Part shown: piece after piece, positions 11,088-23,029 of the stretch
How the letters are laid out: each line of letters opens with the position of its first letter
How positions within the stretch are numbered: position 1 is the stretch's first letter
NCBI RefSeq assembly: GCF_052324685.1
Contig: NC_135220.1
Coordinates: 3,831,216-3,895,215 of the forward strand
Direction of reading: 5' to 3'
DNA length: 64,000 nt
Source: Brachyhypopomus gauderio
Lineage: Eukaryota > Chordata > Actinopteri > Gymnotiformes > Hypopomidae
Notes under the pieces: generated by a model
Seen by the model: the letters and a program-made list of their open reading frames with translations, nothing else
The model's database searches: none
What the model was told of the DNA's origin: nothing
Position numbers and translations under genes: made by a program

Positions 11088-11340
11088 TGGGGAGGACGTT
11101 CGACAACACCATGAGTGTTTGTTCCATGTTGTTTCTTTATGTTGTTAGTTTAGGTTATTTAGTGTTTAGTTGGCGTTGACGTCGTAGTTATATTCCTATT
11201 AGTTTATTACATGCCAGTGTTACGTGTTCCGTGTTTGTGTGGAGTGATACCCTGCGTGCACTGGCATGTGAGCTGAGTCTGTTTTAATATAGACACACAC
11301 AACTCTACCTGTCTTTCGCTGACGCCACAATATCACAAAA
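11088..11340 (+). repeat. LTR-like or SINE-like fragment, unclassified
   Basis: GT-rich stretch with TTTTAATATAGACAC and a CGCTGACGCCACA end, similar in style to LTRs of this window. No duplication or partner copy was found, so the class is open. Confidence 0.25.
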
Positions 11341-11920
11341 GTAAAAGCACCGAATGGTGATTATTTATTAACCTTTTTATAACACCATGGCCAGGTAAGC
11401 ATGGAAACGCCTTTACACCGAACAGTAATTGTTTCTGTCTTTAGATATGGTAAATAAGGGCACTTGTATTTTCGGTTAGGTAGACTTGTAACTTCACATC
11501 TGGCTCCGTCCCCATGTGAATCATGTCTATGTTTAGTTGCGTTTTGTTATCATCTGTTTTTGGTAAGCCTATTGTACATCTGTTGCATTCAGCTGTTTGT
11601 TGTTGTTTGGTCTTTGAGTCCATGTATTAATACATCTTGTATTTTAGTCCAGAAACCTGGCTAATCTGGAAAAGATCTGTGTGGAAGCTAAAATCCCTGC
11701 TGCAGTGTGTGCAAACCTGGTGAAAAACTACAGGAAACGTTGGCCTCTCGAATTGCAAACATTAACATTGATTTCCACTGGTGTTCAAACACTTATTTGC
11801 AGCAGTAAAACAAATAAATTATAAAAAATCATACATTGTGATTTCTGGATTTTTTAAAGATTGTCTCTCACAGTGGACATGCGCCTAAGATCTCCATGAT
11901 TTCTAAATGGGAGAACTTGT

Positions 11921-12153
11921 GTAACGTCGACTCCGCCCCAACTCATGCCTTGATGTTCCCTTAGTTTCGTTTTCATTTGAATCGCCGAAGTGTTCTTCTG
12001 CCACGCCCCTTGTTCCCTCCGCCCATTATTAGTCCTGATCAGCTGTTTTAGCTTTAACTTCATGATGTGTTTGGCTTATATTCCCGTGTGCCTGCCCAGT
12101 CGTTCCTTGTAAGTCAGTTTTGTATATTGTTTGTATATTCTGTGCCTTGTAAC

Positions 12154-12210
<57 letters not shown>

Positions 12211-12265
12211 TGTAAAGACAATGCCTCGCCGTTCGTCTGCCCCCAGAGAATTCCCTACCACTCTA
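11921..12265 (+). repeat. LTR-like fragment with a long (GT)n tract
   Basis: Starts TGTAACGTCGACTCCGCC, as LTRs here do, and contains (GT)n at about 12156-12208. No matching end or target duplication is visible. Confidence 0.3.
12156..12208. repeat. (GT)n microsatellite
   Basis: About 26 GT dinucleotides inside the LTR-like fragment. Confidence 0.95.
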
Positions 12266-12495
12266 GAGGGATTTCAGTTTTCCCATTAACCCATGTTTCT
12301 CTTACAAGAAATAAATAACATAAAATGTTTGGCTTTAGTGAAGTCAGACAATTAACCAGAAATTCATGTTCTCACATAATGTTCACCCCCATTTGTTAAA
12401 CTGGTTCAGTCAAAGAGGCATGTCAGTTTTAATTCTTATGCAAACCATAATCTCATCATAGACAGACATGCAGTGGAATACTGGTTTGTAGTCCT

Positions 12496-13787
12496 TCACT
12501 TTGAAGCAGTAGCAAAAATGGCTTGAAAGCTGCATCTGTCCGTTCTGTTCTGCATTCTGATGTGTCTGAACCCCGAGGACTGCAGTGCCTCCATATAGGT
12601 CTCGGGGTGCCAGTTCTCTCCAACTATTATTTTCTTCGATACAAATGATGCAATGGATTTTTGTCTAAGGGTCGTAACCATGAGCCCACCTGACAAAAAT
12701 AAACAGTAATAAGTATTACTCCTTAAAATATAGCAAAACATCTACAATACAATTACAGATGCTGAGAATTTTGTCTGACAAGTGGGATACGAGATGTTTT
12801 TTTAAACAATTCAATACACATGATTACAAACATATTTTTTCATGAATGGAAATCGGAGCTGGGTCTGGAGCTGGTTTGGATATCCTTAACCGGACCCTGG
12901 ATCCTGATCTCATCTCTGACCTAGTCATTCTGAACCTCACTCCCACCATGGTTCCTGACTGGGCTTTAGCTCCAGCATGCGTTCTTAACCAATTATCCCC
13001 CAGCTGCTTCTCGCTCAACTTTGGATGTTGTTGCTGACTGGGTCACAGCTCCTGTCTTAGCTTCCTACCCAGCTCTGGTGTCTGGTGTCCCAACATGCTT
13101 TCTGGGGCCAGACAAGACTCCAGCATCCATTCCCCACTATCCTGCTTTCAATTCAGCCCCCAGTCTCCCCCCCATTTCAGCGCTAGCACAAGGTTTGGTT
13201 TAGGGGTTCTCTGTGGTTATGCTGATTTGGGTGGGGCTGTCCCACATATGCACAAAAAATTACTTTTGCGATTACATATATACATGTAGATGTAAGCAAA
13301 CAGTTTCAGCAGATACATTCCACACTAAATCTTTACCTGGTTTCATCACTCTGTGTATCTCTGAAGTTCCTGCTTTCAGGTCAGGCCAGAAGTAATAGGA
13401 GTTGCAGTGGAACACTTTATCCACACTGCTGTCTGCTATGGGCATCGCTGTCACGTTACTGTGATGCAGAATCACTTTTCCCTTGGTTATCTGCTCCTGC
13501 ATCCTCTTCCTGGACATCCTGTGCATGTACTCAGAGTAGTCCACTCCGAGCAGTTTACCCTCAGGGCCCGTGAGGAGCTCGGCTGCAGATAGCAGACCCC
13601 ATCCTGGCCCATGCCCCACTTCCAACACAACATCATTAGGCTGGATGTTGCATAGTTTCACCGTGGCCTCCTCTAGTGCCCGGTTGCGCCATTTGAAGAA
13701 CTTGGTGGCCAGCCACCCAGATATGGACTGAGTCGGTTGAGCAAGTTGTTGGGCAATCTTGCTTCTTATCATTCTGTAGAAAAACAT
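12496..13787 (-). CDS. Class I SAM-dependent methyltransferase, tandem copy 2
   Basis: Two minus-strand exons, 13787-13337 (451 nt, same length as in copy 1) and 12689-12496 (194 nt), with the same CAG|GTAAAG donor and phase 1, giving 214 residues. The start is taken as ATG at 13787 by alignment with copy 1; an upstream in-frame ATG at 13820 would add 11 residues. SAM motif I is present (VLEVGHGPGWG). Exon 1 differs from copy 1 mainly near the N terminus and by scattered substitutions; exon 2 differs far more (for example GENWHPETYMEAL against GENWRLEAYMEAL). The intron ends are alignable with copy 1, so this is a tandem duplication. This intron carries about 400 bp of extra GC-richer sequence (about 12840-13250). 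Both copies look intact; substrate unknown. Confidence 0.83.
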
Positions 13788-13820
13788 GAGGAAACGTAAA
13801 TCACCTATGATACTGAGCAT

Positions 13821-15190
13821 TAGAGATGGATGCTTTGTAAAGCAGTAATATGAATCAAGATGTTAGGGTTTGTGTGTTAGGAGTGTATTGGAGGATTGTG
13901 GACTAGTTTATTTTTTTAAGTTAATTCTGTGTTCCATTTGAAGAGGCAGATGATGAAGTTTTTGAAAGGAGGAAGCTGAAGTAAGAATGTAGGATCCAAT
14001 GCATGATGCATTTGTGATTAATCACTAAATATTACTAATAATGATGATAAATAATGATGCCAGTGAAAGTCATTGAACGCGCCAGTAAGAACCTTGCACT
14101 ATGCTCAGTAAATGTATTATTTGCTCTTTCAAACGCGACTGGACACACACCGTCACGTGTGTACACGAGCCATTATGACATACTGTGACCTTTGATCTCG
14201 AGTGTAAGGCGTCACTTTTAAAATAAAATAAAATAAAATATATAGGTAAATAAAAACCTATAAAGACGGTGCGCAAGGAAGAAGTGTGCAGCGTTAAATG
14301 TCTGAATACAGAATGTCCCTATACATTTTCAGAATACTGCCAAACGCTGTTGGAATGGAAGACCCTACATCTGATGTCTCAATTTAATCGTTAAATGTTT
14401 GAGTTGTGTGTGTGTATGCTCTGTTAGGGGTTGAAATTATTAGTGTGTCATTAGTTGTTGCTGTCTTCGGGTACTAAATAAAATGTACTAAAACAATTAC
14501 ATTGAATGAACACCAATCTTTTATGAGGTATTACTGGTCAAGAGACCTATCAAAAAGAATGAACCTGTGATCTAAGATTAAATAAAATTACAACATTTAC
14601 GTTAAACTCTTTATACGGCAGCTGCCGTGGAGTACACAAAAAGAACAAATATGGAAGAACTCACTCTTTACTTCTTTCAAGTTCTGTCCAAACGCGATGT
14701 CATGCACATGGGAATGCCTGTCGGGCGCGAGTATGCGGGTTCACGTAAGGTCGCAATACGCGCACGCGCTAAAACGTTTCGGAATGGGAAAGAACACATA
14801 ATCCGTTTTAGTCTGAAAGCTCTTTATGAACTTGGCTAAAACGTGGGAATATCTTGTGCACTCTGACATTATACCTAACAGTCATCACCATTAGTAGTGT
14901 AGTAGTGTTAGCAGTATAGTAGCAGTACTGGCGATGCACATTTGCTGTTATAATTTCACTTAATTATTTCGCTTTTTTGTCATTAGTTTTAAGTAGAATG
15001 TCGATGACTTTATGTTTGTTTATATTAGTTATATTAACCTTACGTTTTCTTTGTTTCTGCTATTATATTATAATGTGTGTTAACAACCAAAGCAAACAGC
15101 AGCACGGTCGTCTCGGTGGAAACCTGCAGCCTCTTTCCTTGACTTTTGAAAACAACACTTGCCTCGCCCCCGTGCGCGTGCAAATCCTCT
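13821..15190. other. Intergenic interval between methyltransferase copy 2 and etv7
   Basis: No gene or clear repeat is recognised. A 70-codon open frame at 14627-14839, in CpG-richer sequence (14690-14800), has no recognisable domain; it may be chance. An (AAAAT)n-like run lies near 14219-14240. Confidence 0.4.
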
Positions 15191-15191
15191 C

Positions 15192-15212
15192 TTTCGTTTT
15201 CATTTCCCGGAA
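15192..15212 (-). promoter_or_regulatory. Composite ISRE plus STAT/ETS-type site upstream of etv7
   Basis: On the minus strand 15204-15192 reads as a GAAA-N2-GAAA interferon-stimulated response element core (GAAAACGAAA). Directly overlapping, 15204-15212 is TTCCCGGAA, a palindromic TTCNNNGAA STAT (GAS) site, and its CCGGAAGG edge (15207-15214) is an ETS core. The block lies about 155 bp before the proposed ATG and about 55 bp before a TATA-like stretch at 15264-15276. Human ETV7 is known to be interferon-induced, which fits. Site use is inferred from sequence only. Confidence 0.55.
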
Positions 15213-15366
15213 GGATTGTCGTTGTGTTCGTTACGCACTAAACTACGGTCAGTGTACACGGACTTTAATAAAAAAGTTGCATTCATAAATTCTGTTTGTT
15301 TCCTCCGAACACTCGTGAACTCTACAAATGTAATGAAATGTGCTATTCCATAATACGGGAACAAAT

Positions 15367-18300
15367 ATGACTAACGCCTCCACATCACAAAGCTTGATCA
15401 AGGTAAGTGCATATGGAGATAAACCAGATAATGTGTTACAGCCTATATGTCTTCTTTTACTTATGCAATGACCCATAACTATACCAAAATACAAAAAGAA
15501 ATAAATAGTCAATAATACCTAATGTTTTTTTTTTATGGCAAGAAGTACTTCAAAATAAATACATGTTCTCACATTGTCCATTTCTTTCTTAGGCTTCAAT
15601 ATTTGGGTAAAATGATGTTATGAATAAGAAAGCAACCCACAAAAAGTAATTTTTTCGCATTAGTGCAAAATCAAAAGCAAAATTTGCACAGCACATTTCC
15701 ATGTCATCATTTACTTTCACTTTTGACCTGTAGCTTAAACCATAAGAGGCAAAGCAGTTTGGGATTGCAAGCTGCAATTGCAAGTTCTTAATTCCTGAGG
15801 TGTGATAGACATAAAAATACTTTTCCAGAATGTTCCATGGTAGGGGTGTGTGTGTTTGGTGCAGGACCCCATGGACACCTCCCTGTCTGTGGCTGCAGCT
15901 GCTCTCGTGAACAGCCCGAGTGTTCTGGCTTCCACATGCCCCGACACATCAGACGATCTATGCAAGCTTCCTGGAAGACTACGTATGTCCTTCACCACAT
16001 ATATTTCACCTTTTGTTGTTCTGTTTGTTTAAATGACTTTATGCTGTTTAATTATAAATGTGCTTGCTTACACGGTCTTCATATTTTTCCTACTACTGTG
16101 TCATTGTGCACTGTTCCATTACTAGATTTATACTCAATGTCAGTTTTGTCATTTTATTTCTTATTTCCTGCCCAAACTGTACTGTAGTCCAGAAATTCAT
16201 AACTAATGCACATTTACCATTAGTCTACCTAATATACTGTCAGCATTACACATTAAACAAAATAAGTAAGTTTGATGTGTGCCTGTTCTGCCATACTGAA
16301 TGACTTAGTATTCATAAGCACTTTGCATGCTGTTTGTTGGTAGGAATAAACCCATCCCTGTGGGATAAGGAGGATGTAAATCTGTGGCTACGCTGGGCCC
16401 AGAGGGAGTACTCCTTACGCCGTGACGATCACAACAAGTTTGAGATGAATGGCAAAGCACTGTGCCTCCTCACCAAAGAGGACTTCCGTCTCCGCTGTCC
16501 CGGCGCCGGTCTGACATCCCGCTCGCAAACGTTTACATTTAGTCTTCACAAACGGGAATACATGTTAAAAGCTGTGAGCGCTATACGAACCCGACAGTAG
16601 GGGACAGTATTTAGTGGCTGTGCATTGATTTTAGCCTTGGTTTCCAGGCGATGTGCTGTATGAGCTCCTGCAGCATGTAAAACAGCAGAGACGAGTTCTG
16701 GTCTGCAGTTCCAGTGGTGCTGAACATCCCATCGGCCCCACGCAAGGCCTGATCGGACCTCTCCCTTCTGCAGGTGATGTGATGCTTCACAGTCCCCACT
16801 GTGATCAACAGATAGACTGGACCCATAGTCAGAGTCTGATCAGACTGAATGCGGCGTTAGAGTCAGCGATGTAGGGAGTGTGTTGTCGATGTGCCCACAT
16901 GTGTTTCGAGTGTTTTGTTTCTACGTGCTGCTGCAAGCACACAGAACAGACCAAGACTTCTGTGAAAGAAAAAAGCATTTGGAGCTGAGTGTGTTTCAGC
17001 TTTGTGTGTTTGACCATCCGCAAACAATACATGTGACAAGAAGTAGGGGATAAACAAAACACATATAAACCTCATGCCATTTCACAGGATACCAAAGCTA
17101 CAGAGGTGCGGACATGATTTACTCATTAGTTTATTTGAAATATAAATGGAATCAGTCTTACTCAGCTTGTTCACACTTCATCTAGTTCGTAGAGACTTTA
17201 TGAAACTTCCTGGTTGTACAAGCGCCAGAATGCAAAGCCAGCATATGACAGTGGCGCTAACTCACACTAATCTGAAGAGGTGTTGAGCTCACTACTGCCT
17301 CTACAGGCAGGAAGTTCACTTCATTTGTAAATTTTCCTTCTATAGTGCATTTAACAACAATGCAGTCGACAATGCAGACTGAAATTCTTGTTTAAATTGT
17401 TTTATGCACTTTTCTTTTCAATAACATTTTTCCTCATGATGTTATTTCTCAAAGTTACACTTACATACTCCTGCACATTGAATGATTCTCTTGTTCAGTT
17501 TGGGATTGGTGGTGTCGCCAAAAGGTTCCTTATTCTGGGTAAAAAGGAGAAAACAGTCGTTACTTCTCAGAGATAGGTGCTTCCTGTTTGACTCGTGTTA
17601 TGTATTTTCTGACATAAACCAGGACCTCGCTAAATACTGTCCGGTCCTTGCAGAATACCGTGCTGTATTTGGATCAAACGTCTCTCCCGCTGCTCATGCG
17701 GAGTGAGCGTGGTGCAGCTGCTTGTGAAGGCATCTTTAATTTCCCACTCGTGGGATCAATAAAGTTATTCTATTCTATTCTATCCTGTCAGAAAAAAAAC
17801 ATGACAGCTTTCTCCTAGTCGTGGGCCAGTTCCTCAGATCTCACAGAAAAGCCACATGAATGCCATAAAAATAAAATAGACATTGTTAAATAATTCAAAA
17901 GATGCATTTATTAGCATCTGCTAATTTATCTCCTTCTCTCCAATCTCATCACAGCAGGTCCCTGCATTTCCACTAACAGATCTGTGCCTGTTTGCTCAGT
18001 GAATCCAAACACCCAAACATCAGTCTCACCAAATAGAGATCAGAAGCCAGAAATGAGACAGCACTGTCTCGTTCAGCCATACAGCCTCTGTCCACAAACA
18101 CGCTCAGGTCTGGAGTCACAGCAGCCTATAAGAACGCAATAATTCTCCTACTGCTACGTAGTTTTGGCCATTATATATCAGTGAGCAATTTGACTGTAAC
18201 AGTGTGTAATTACATTCTTCCAGAACATGTAATAAAAAATGTATGTTTTATGCACAAATATAATGTACATGTATGGTTTATGCACTAAAATAAGATCTTA

Positions 18301-19711
18301 ATTTAACCACAATAAATTGTTTATGTTAATGAACTGTTTATGTTAATGTAATTTAAGCGCAATTAACTGTTCAGATTCCAGTGCTCCAGAATGTCAGCAC
18401 ATCTCCTCTTGAAGCTACTATTAGATTCTTCTTTAGCCATTAATGATTAATCTTCAGATTAATTATCAATCTTCAGATGATCAATCTTCAGACGTTCTCT
18501 CTTACACATGGTTTATCAGTCAGTTCATGGAGGTCAAACGGTCATTTCTCTGCATTATTCAGATACTGCACGTGCTTCTGAAGAAGTCAGTTCAGAAGTT
18601 TTGGCCAGCATCCCCATGCTGCCCAGCCAGCCCTTCGTGGTCTGCTGTAAAGACGAACCCCTCAACCTGTCCAGCAGATCAGAGGCAATCAAGTGTCCCA
18701 CACAAACCACAGTAGCCAATGGGAAGATACCAGGTACAGCAGTGAGCATGCTCAGAATACCTTACAGATTGGACCAGACAGACATGAACACAGACCAGTC
18801 TGACTTCTGCTTCTTTCCTCATTCTCATAGTGCAATATTAAATTATTATCATTATTATTAATAATAATAGAATAGGTGAATTGCCATTTTTTGTAATGGT
18901 GCTCACTTGTTAAATGTTATAATGTATTTGATAAATTAAATAAAAAATTTTTTTTATAAGTTGTTTGTATCTAAACAGTTTACTTTTATTGAAGTTTGTT
19001 TAGCACCGCATGCTACCTACAATGTTGCAATAAATAAAATTGGAAAAAGATTTAATTTTTTTTTATGGACTTTGCCTTCTCCCCAGACTGCAGACTACTA
19101 TGGGATTATGTTTACCACCTGCTGTTGGACCCACGGTATGAAGCGTATATCCGCTGGGAAGACCCAGATGCCATGGTCTTCAGAGTTGTAGACCCAAATG
19201 GACTGGCTCGCCTCTGGGGAAACCATAAGGTAGTTGGGGGGGGGGGGGGGAGTAAATTGAATCTACCTGAATCTACTGATTTGTCCATTATTCATATAAT
19301 ATCTCTATGTGACTCAGAACAGGGCCAATATGACCTATGAGAAGATGTCACGAGCCCTGCGCCATTATTACAAACTCAACATCATCAAAAAGGAGATGGG
19401 ACAGAGACTTCTCTTCAGGTGCTCCACAGGGCTATGAGGTTTTGTGGATTTTATTTGTGCTTTAAGTACTCGATTCAATTCACCAAACTTTCCCCTTTCT
19501 CCCTCTCTTTCTCTTTCTCTACTTTAGGTTTCTAAAGACCCCAGAAGAGATTATTCAGGGGAGGTCTGATCGATCGGAGCCCCCTGAGTCTCCGAATAGT
19601 CCCACGTCCCTTGCATTTAAAGAGGAAATTCTTGAAGTGTCACCCACCTCAAGTCCTGACCCATCCAGCCCGGAATCTCACCACAGCCTCAGTGTGTCAC
19701 CATCACCCTAA
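15367..19711 (+). CDS. etv7: ETS-family transcription factor ETV7 (TEL2)
   Basis: Eight coding exons, all with GT-AG borders and matching phases: 15367-15402, 15865-15982, 16344-16508, 16648-16773, 18563-18733, 19087-19229, 19318-19418 and 19528-19711; 1044 nt, 347 residues (human ETV7 is about 341). The PNT/SAM domain (about residues 47-122) has [20 protein letters not shown] and [16 protein letters not shown], the polymerising domain of TEL proteins. The ETS DNA-binding domain (about 206-290) has [21 protein letters not shown] and [14 protein letters not shown], with the arginines that read GGAA. ETV7 rather than ETV6 is indicated by CKLPGRLR before the PNT domain, the short linker and the [11 protein letters not shown] tail. 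The linker carries PLNLS (18658-18672). The protein should act in the nucleus as a repressor. The 12-codon first exon is the least certain. Confidence 0.9.
17735..17790 (+). repeat. 3' tail of a retroelement in etv7 intron 4
   Basis: TTTCCCACTCGTGGGATCAATAAAG-type hairpin and AATAAA followed by a (TTCTA)n tail. Such an end is typical of teleost non-LTR retroelement copies; the family is not determined. The rest of this 1.8-kb intron (16774-18562) shows nothing definite. Confidence 0.4.
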
Positions 19712-20072
19712 CCCCCCCCCACCAAATACCCTAATCATACTCTAATTCCTACCACTGCTATTACCGTGATATCCACACCCACTATCCTTATCTTTACTGA
19801 TCTTGCCCTGATCTCATCCCAGATTTTTTTTCAGCCCCACCTAATATCCATTCTCATTCAAATGCTCTAATCTGCACACCCCCCCCCCCCCCCCCACACA
19901 CACACACCCTTAATCTCCAATTCTTAATTCCCTGATCTCTGCAGAACCATGTCCGTCTGTCATCTACATATCTTAAACTTTAAACACTTGTCTCTGTGCA
20001 ATTTTCTATGTCCAAAGCTTCAGATCAACTGTGAACAGGGATGGATTTGCATCCTATTACATTCTAAGTAAG

Positions 20073-20078
20073 AATAAA
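20073..20078 (+). terminator. Candidate polyadenylation signal of etv7
   Basis: AATAAA, 362 bp after the etv7 stop codon and 66 bp before the hAT element at 20145. The 3' region before it (19712-20072) has C homopolymers (about 19885-19897) and no coding signal. Confidence 0.4.
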
Positions 20079-20144
20079 AGAGTAGTAGCTTTAATCTTTC
20101 ATTATCAGTTTACCATTTTCTTGCAGCTATTGTTATGAAACAGA

Positions 20145-21196
20145 CAGAGGCGTAGCGCAAAATTTTGGGGCCCCACCGCAAGGAGGCAATGAGGAGGCCC
20201 GTGCGTGAGCTAAAATCTCGCGAGCGACCGTAGCGCGCGACCCTGCGCGAGCGGTGTAGGCGTTTATACTTTCGCGAGCGTCGCGAGCGTCACTGCAGTG
20301 TAAATATGGCTTTGCAGCAGGGTTGCCAACTCTCACGCATTGAGCGTGAGACACACGCATTTGACCGTTTTCACACGCTCTCACGCCACACTTCCGATAT
20401 CTCACGCCGAAAAAAAATATCCAGTTTATTTACCTCAGATCCACATATATGATTCAATACGTTACTAGTTCGCTAGCTCTGGCGCCATCCACCGGCGATA
20501 TAACACTGAATCTGTGTCCATTTTACGTTCGCCACCCCCCGCTCAACAACTTTCGTTCGCCACCCCCCCCCCCCCCCCACCCGCTCAACAAAATACACTC
20601 GCCACCGGCTCCAGGTTAAAATCTCACTCCAAGCGAACGTCAAAAGTTGGCAACCCTGTTGCAGTGTTGTCCGAAACGATACGTTAACAAATACGAGCCT
20701 CTAGTAATTCCAGGACGAAACATGAGAGAACGTGAAGACGTTAAGATTGGGCGTTTTGAAAATAAACAACCATTAAATAATGTGATAAAAAGCGAATAAT
20801 TTCGAGTATATGTATAAATATTTAACTAAGTTTAACGTGCTGGGAAATATTGAAATGGACCTTGAAAGTGATGTACAAATGCTTTAATACCACCTTGTAA
20901 AGGTGTATGAACCCTGCAAACATGACTTTGTTCATCGCGCTGAAGCGCGGCGCGCGCGCGAAGTTACAAAATTCGAGAGGTGCACGACCTCGCAAATCGA
21001 CAGCGCGCGAGGCCCTCGCGCACGGGCGGAGCCACAGCGATTACGTCATTTTCGCCGCGCAGACCCTCAAGTATAAACCAGGCTTAACATCACCCAGGAG
21101 GATGACTAAACAACAAACTCGTCCTAAGGCGGGGCCCACCTGTGTTCGGGGCCCCCCCGCAGTGCGTGCCTTGCGTGCCCCTCCCCTACGCCAGTG
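20145..21196. mobile_element. Non-autonomous hAT element, 1052 bp
   Basis: Perfect 8-bp duplication GAAACAGA at 20137-20144 and 21197-21204. Ends are CAGAGGCGTAG and CTACGCCAGTG, an inverted repeat of hAT type. Both subterminal regions contain GGGGCCCC. The interior is CpG-dense with many GCGCG runs (20210-20310 and 20935-21060) and has no transposase. A second element is nested at 20318-20658. Confidence 0.87.
20318..20658. mobile_element. 341-bp TIR element nested in the hAT element
   Basis: Ends CAGGGTTGCCAAC and GTTGGCAACCCTG are exact inverted repeats. TTGCAG flanks it on both sides (20312-20317 and 20659-20664). It contains repeated CTCACGC motifs and a duplicated CGTTCGCCACCCCCC segment; the latter reappears inverted at 36527-36575. 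A hAT-like origin is plausible, but the visible duplication is 6 bp, not 8. Confidence 0.75.
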
Positions 21197-21591
21197 GAAA
21201 CAGACATGCTTTCCTATTGGAATGACAGCAATTGTTAATGTATGTTGAATTTAGTGTAGTTAGTTACTGAAGTCTTAATTAGAGCTGTGGCTGATATGAC
21301 TTTATGGAAATGGTTCATTTTCTCATACTTTTCATACTGTGTAAAATAGATTTGATTTCATTTGATTTTCATTCATTTTCAAATGAATTCTATGAACATA
21401 TGGGAGTTTTTCAATGTTATAATTGAGCACTTCAAGCCTTGTCTGATTATTATTATTTACATGTTTTTTTCTTCTAATCATAATGTGTATGATAATTTCA
21501 ATATAAGAAATCAGTGTATGATATATTTTTGATAATTTATTCATGTTGGGTAGTACTAAAAAAAAAATAAAGGTTTTTGACAAAATGTGTT

Positions 21592-22342
21592 TGTAACGTT
21601 TCAGGGGCAGGGGTGACGCACATGCAGATATTCAAATGTTTTAATAAAGAACAGGAAACACAGAGCAATGGGGGCTAACGAGAGATAAGGAGGTAGAAGG
21701 AAAACATACACTAGACCAAACGACTAACAAAACCATAAGGTAACCGAGCCAACATGAGCTGGGTAGAAAACTATAAAAACACTAAACTGAAACTGAGAGA
21801 GCAAACAATACAAAACTAAGTCAGGACAAACCTTGTGGAGCTGGGAGGTTGGGTAACGAGGAAAACTATGACGGTAGACAAAAACTAGGAGGGAGGTAGA
21901 CAACCAGGACATGAACACAAAAGCACACAAAACCCATGAGAAGGCAAACAGGGAGGACTAACAAACCACACCAACTAACTAGATTGACAATGAGAAGTTA
22001 AACTGCAAAAGACCACTACAGACTGGGGACATACACAAAGAAAACACAAGCTGTGAACACGGGAAAAACAAACAAGCGAAGGATAAGAACGAAACAGAGA
22101 GGGAGTACAAAGACACTAACAAACAGATCATGAAGCAGGGCAGAGGAGAAGCGAGGGACTTACACACGAGGAATGACCGACAAGGGAGAACAACACTAGG
22201 GGGTTTTTATACACAGAGACAAGACGGTGAAACAAGATTCAGGTGTGCGAGACTAACGACGAGGGCGTGACAGACAGACGGAGGGACGAATGGGAGTGGG
22301 AGCTAGGCGGGACCAGGGAGGAGGGAGGGGCTGGACGTGACA
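21592..22342 (-). repeat. Solo LTR, 751 bp
   Basis: Perfect 5-bp duplication GTGTT at 21587-21591 and 22343-22347. On the minus strand it starts TGTCACG and ends CGTTACA. It has a TATAAAAA box-like motif (about 22205-22212, minus) and a TTATTAAA polyadenylation-like motif near the minus-strand 3' end. Purine-rich on the plus strand; no internal region remains. Confidence 0.87.
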
Positions 22343-22370
22343 GTGTTATTGTGATATGTAGGCTATACAC

Positions 22371-22460
22371 CAGGGCTGCCCATTACTTCGATCGCAATCG
22401 ACCGGTCGATCGTGAAGGAAGTGTGGGTAGATCGCATGACATTAAAACGTAGTGGATGAA
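22371..22460 (+). repeat. hAT-like terminal fragment
   Basis: CAGGGCTGCCCATTAC followed by a GATCGCAATCGACCGGTCGATC palindromic block recalls a family of vertebrate hAT ends. The other end is not found. Sequence from 22530 to 22780 is CpG- and GC-rich without a recognised gene. Confidence 0.4.
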
Positions 22461-23029
22461 TGACAGGCTATCGTCCATCTGCACTGACGGTTGTATTTTG
22501 ATTGACATACATGGTAACCAATCTGACGTCTAGGGTTTGACACTCGCGCACCCCCCGGTCAACGATCAACAACCCTTTGCATCCCCACCCCACCCCCACG
22601 CTGTCCGGGGTCTCCCTCTCCCGCCTGCGGGGGAGGGCATGCAGGGGTCACTGGGAAGTGCGTCCCTGGGACTCCACTGCTCCTGGGGGGGCCGTGGGTG
22701 GGTGGGATTCCCGGGTCTTTCTCTGCCTGCCTCTGGCCTCTGGGGGAATGTTGTTGCAGCTTTCTACCCTTGCTGGTAAGTACATTCCGTACATTTATCC
22801 TATGTTACACTTTTATGTTGCACATAAACACACACTCACACATACACATACATAAGAGTCATTTGTGCTATATGTATTGGGTACACTTTCTGCTCTTCTT
22901 TGCAGTGGTCATTTGAGCTGGTTGCTTTTTTTTTCTCCCTGCCCTTCTGTCTTTTCCCTTTTTATTCTTTCTCTCCCCCTCTTTTCTTGGTCCACCTAAC
23001 TCCAATAATTATCACTTTGCATATTGTCA

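Noticed and set aside
14627-14839. 70-codon frame in CpG-richer DNA
   Set aside because: No domain, start context or neighbour supports it as a gene.
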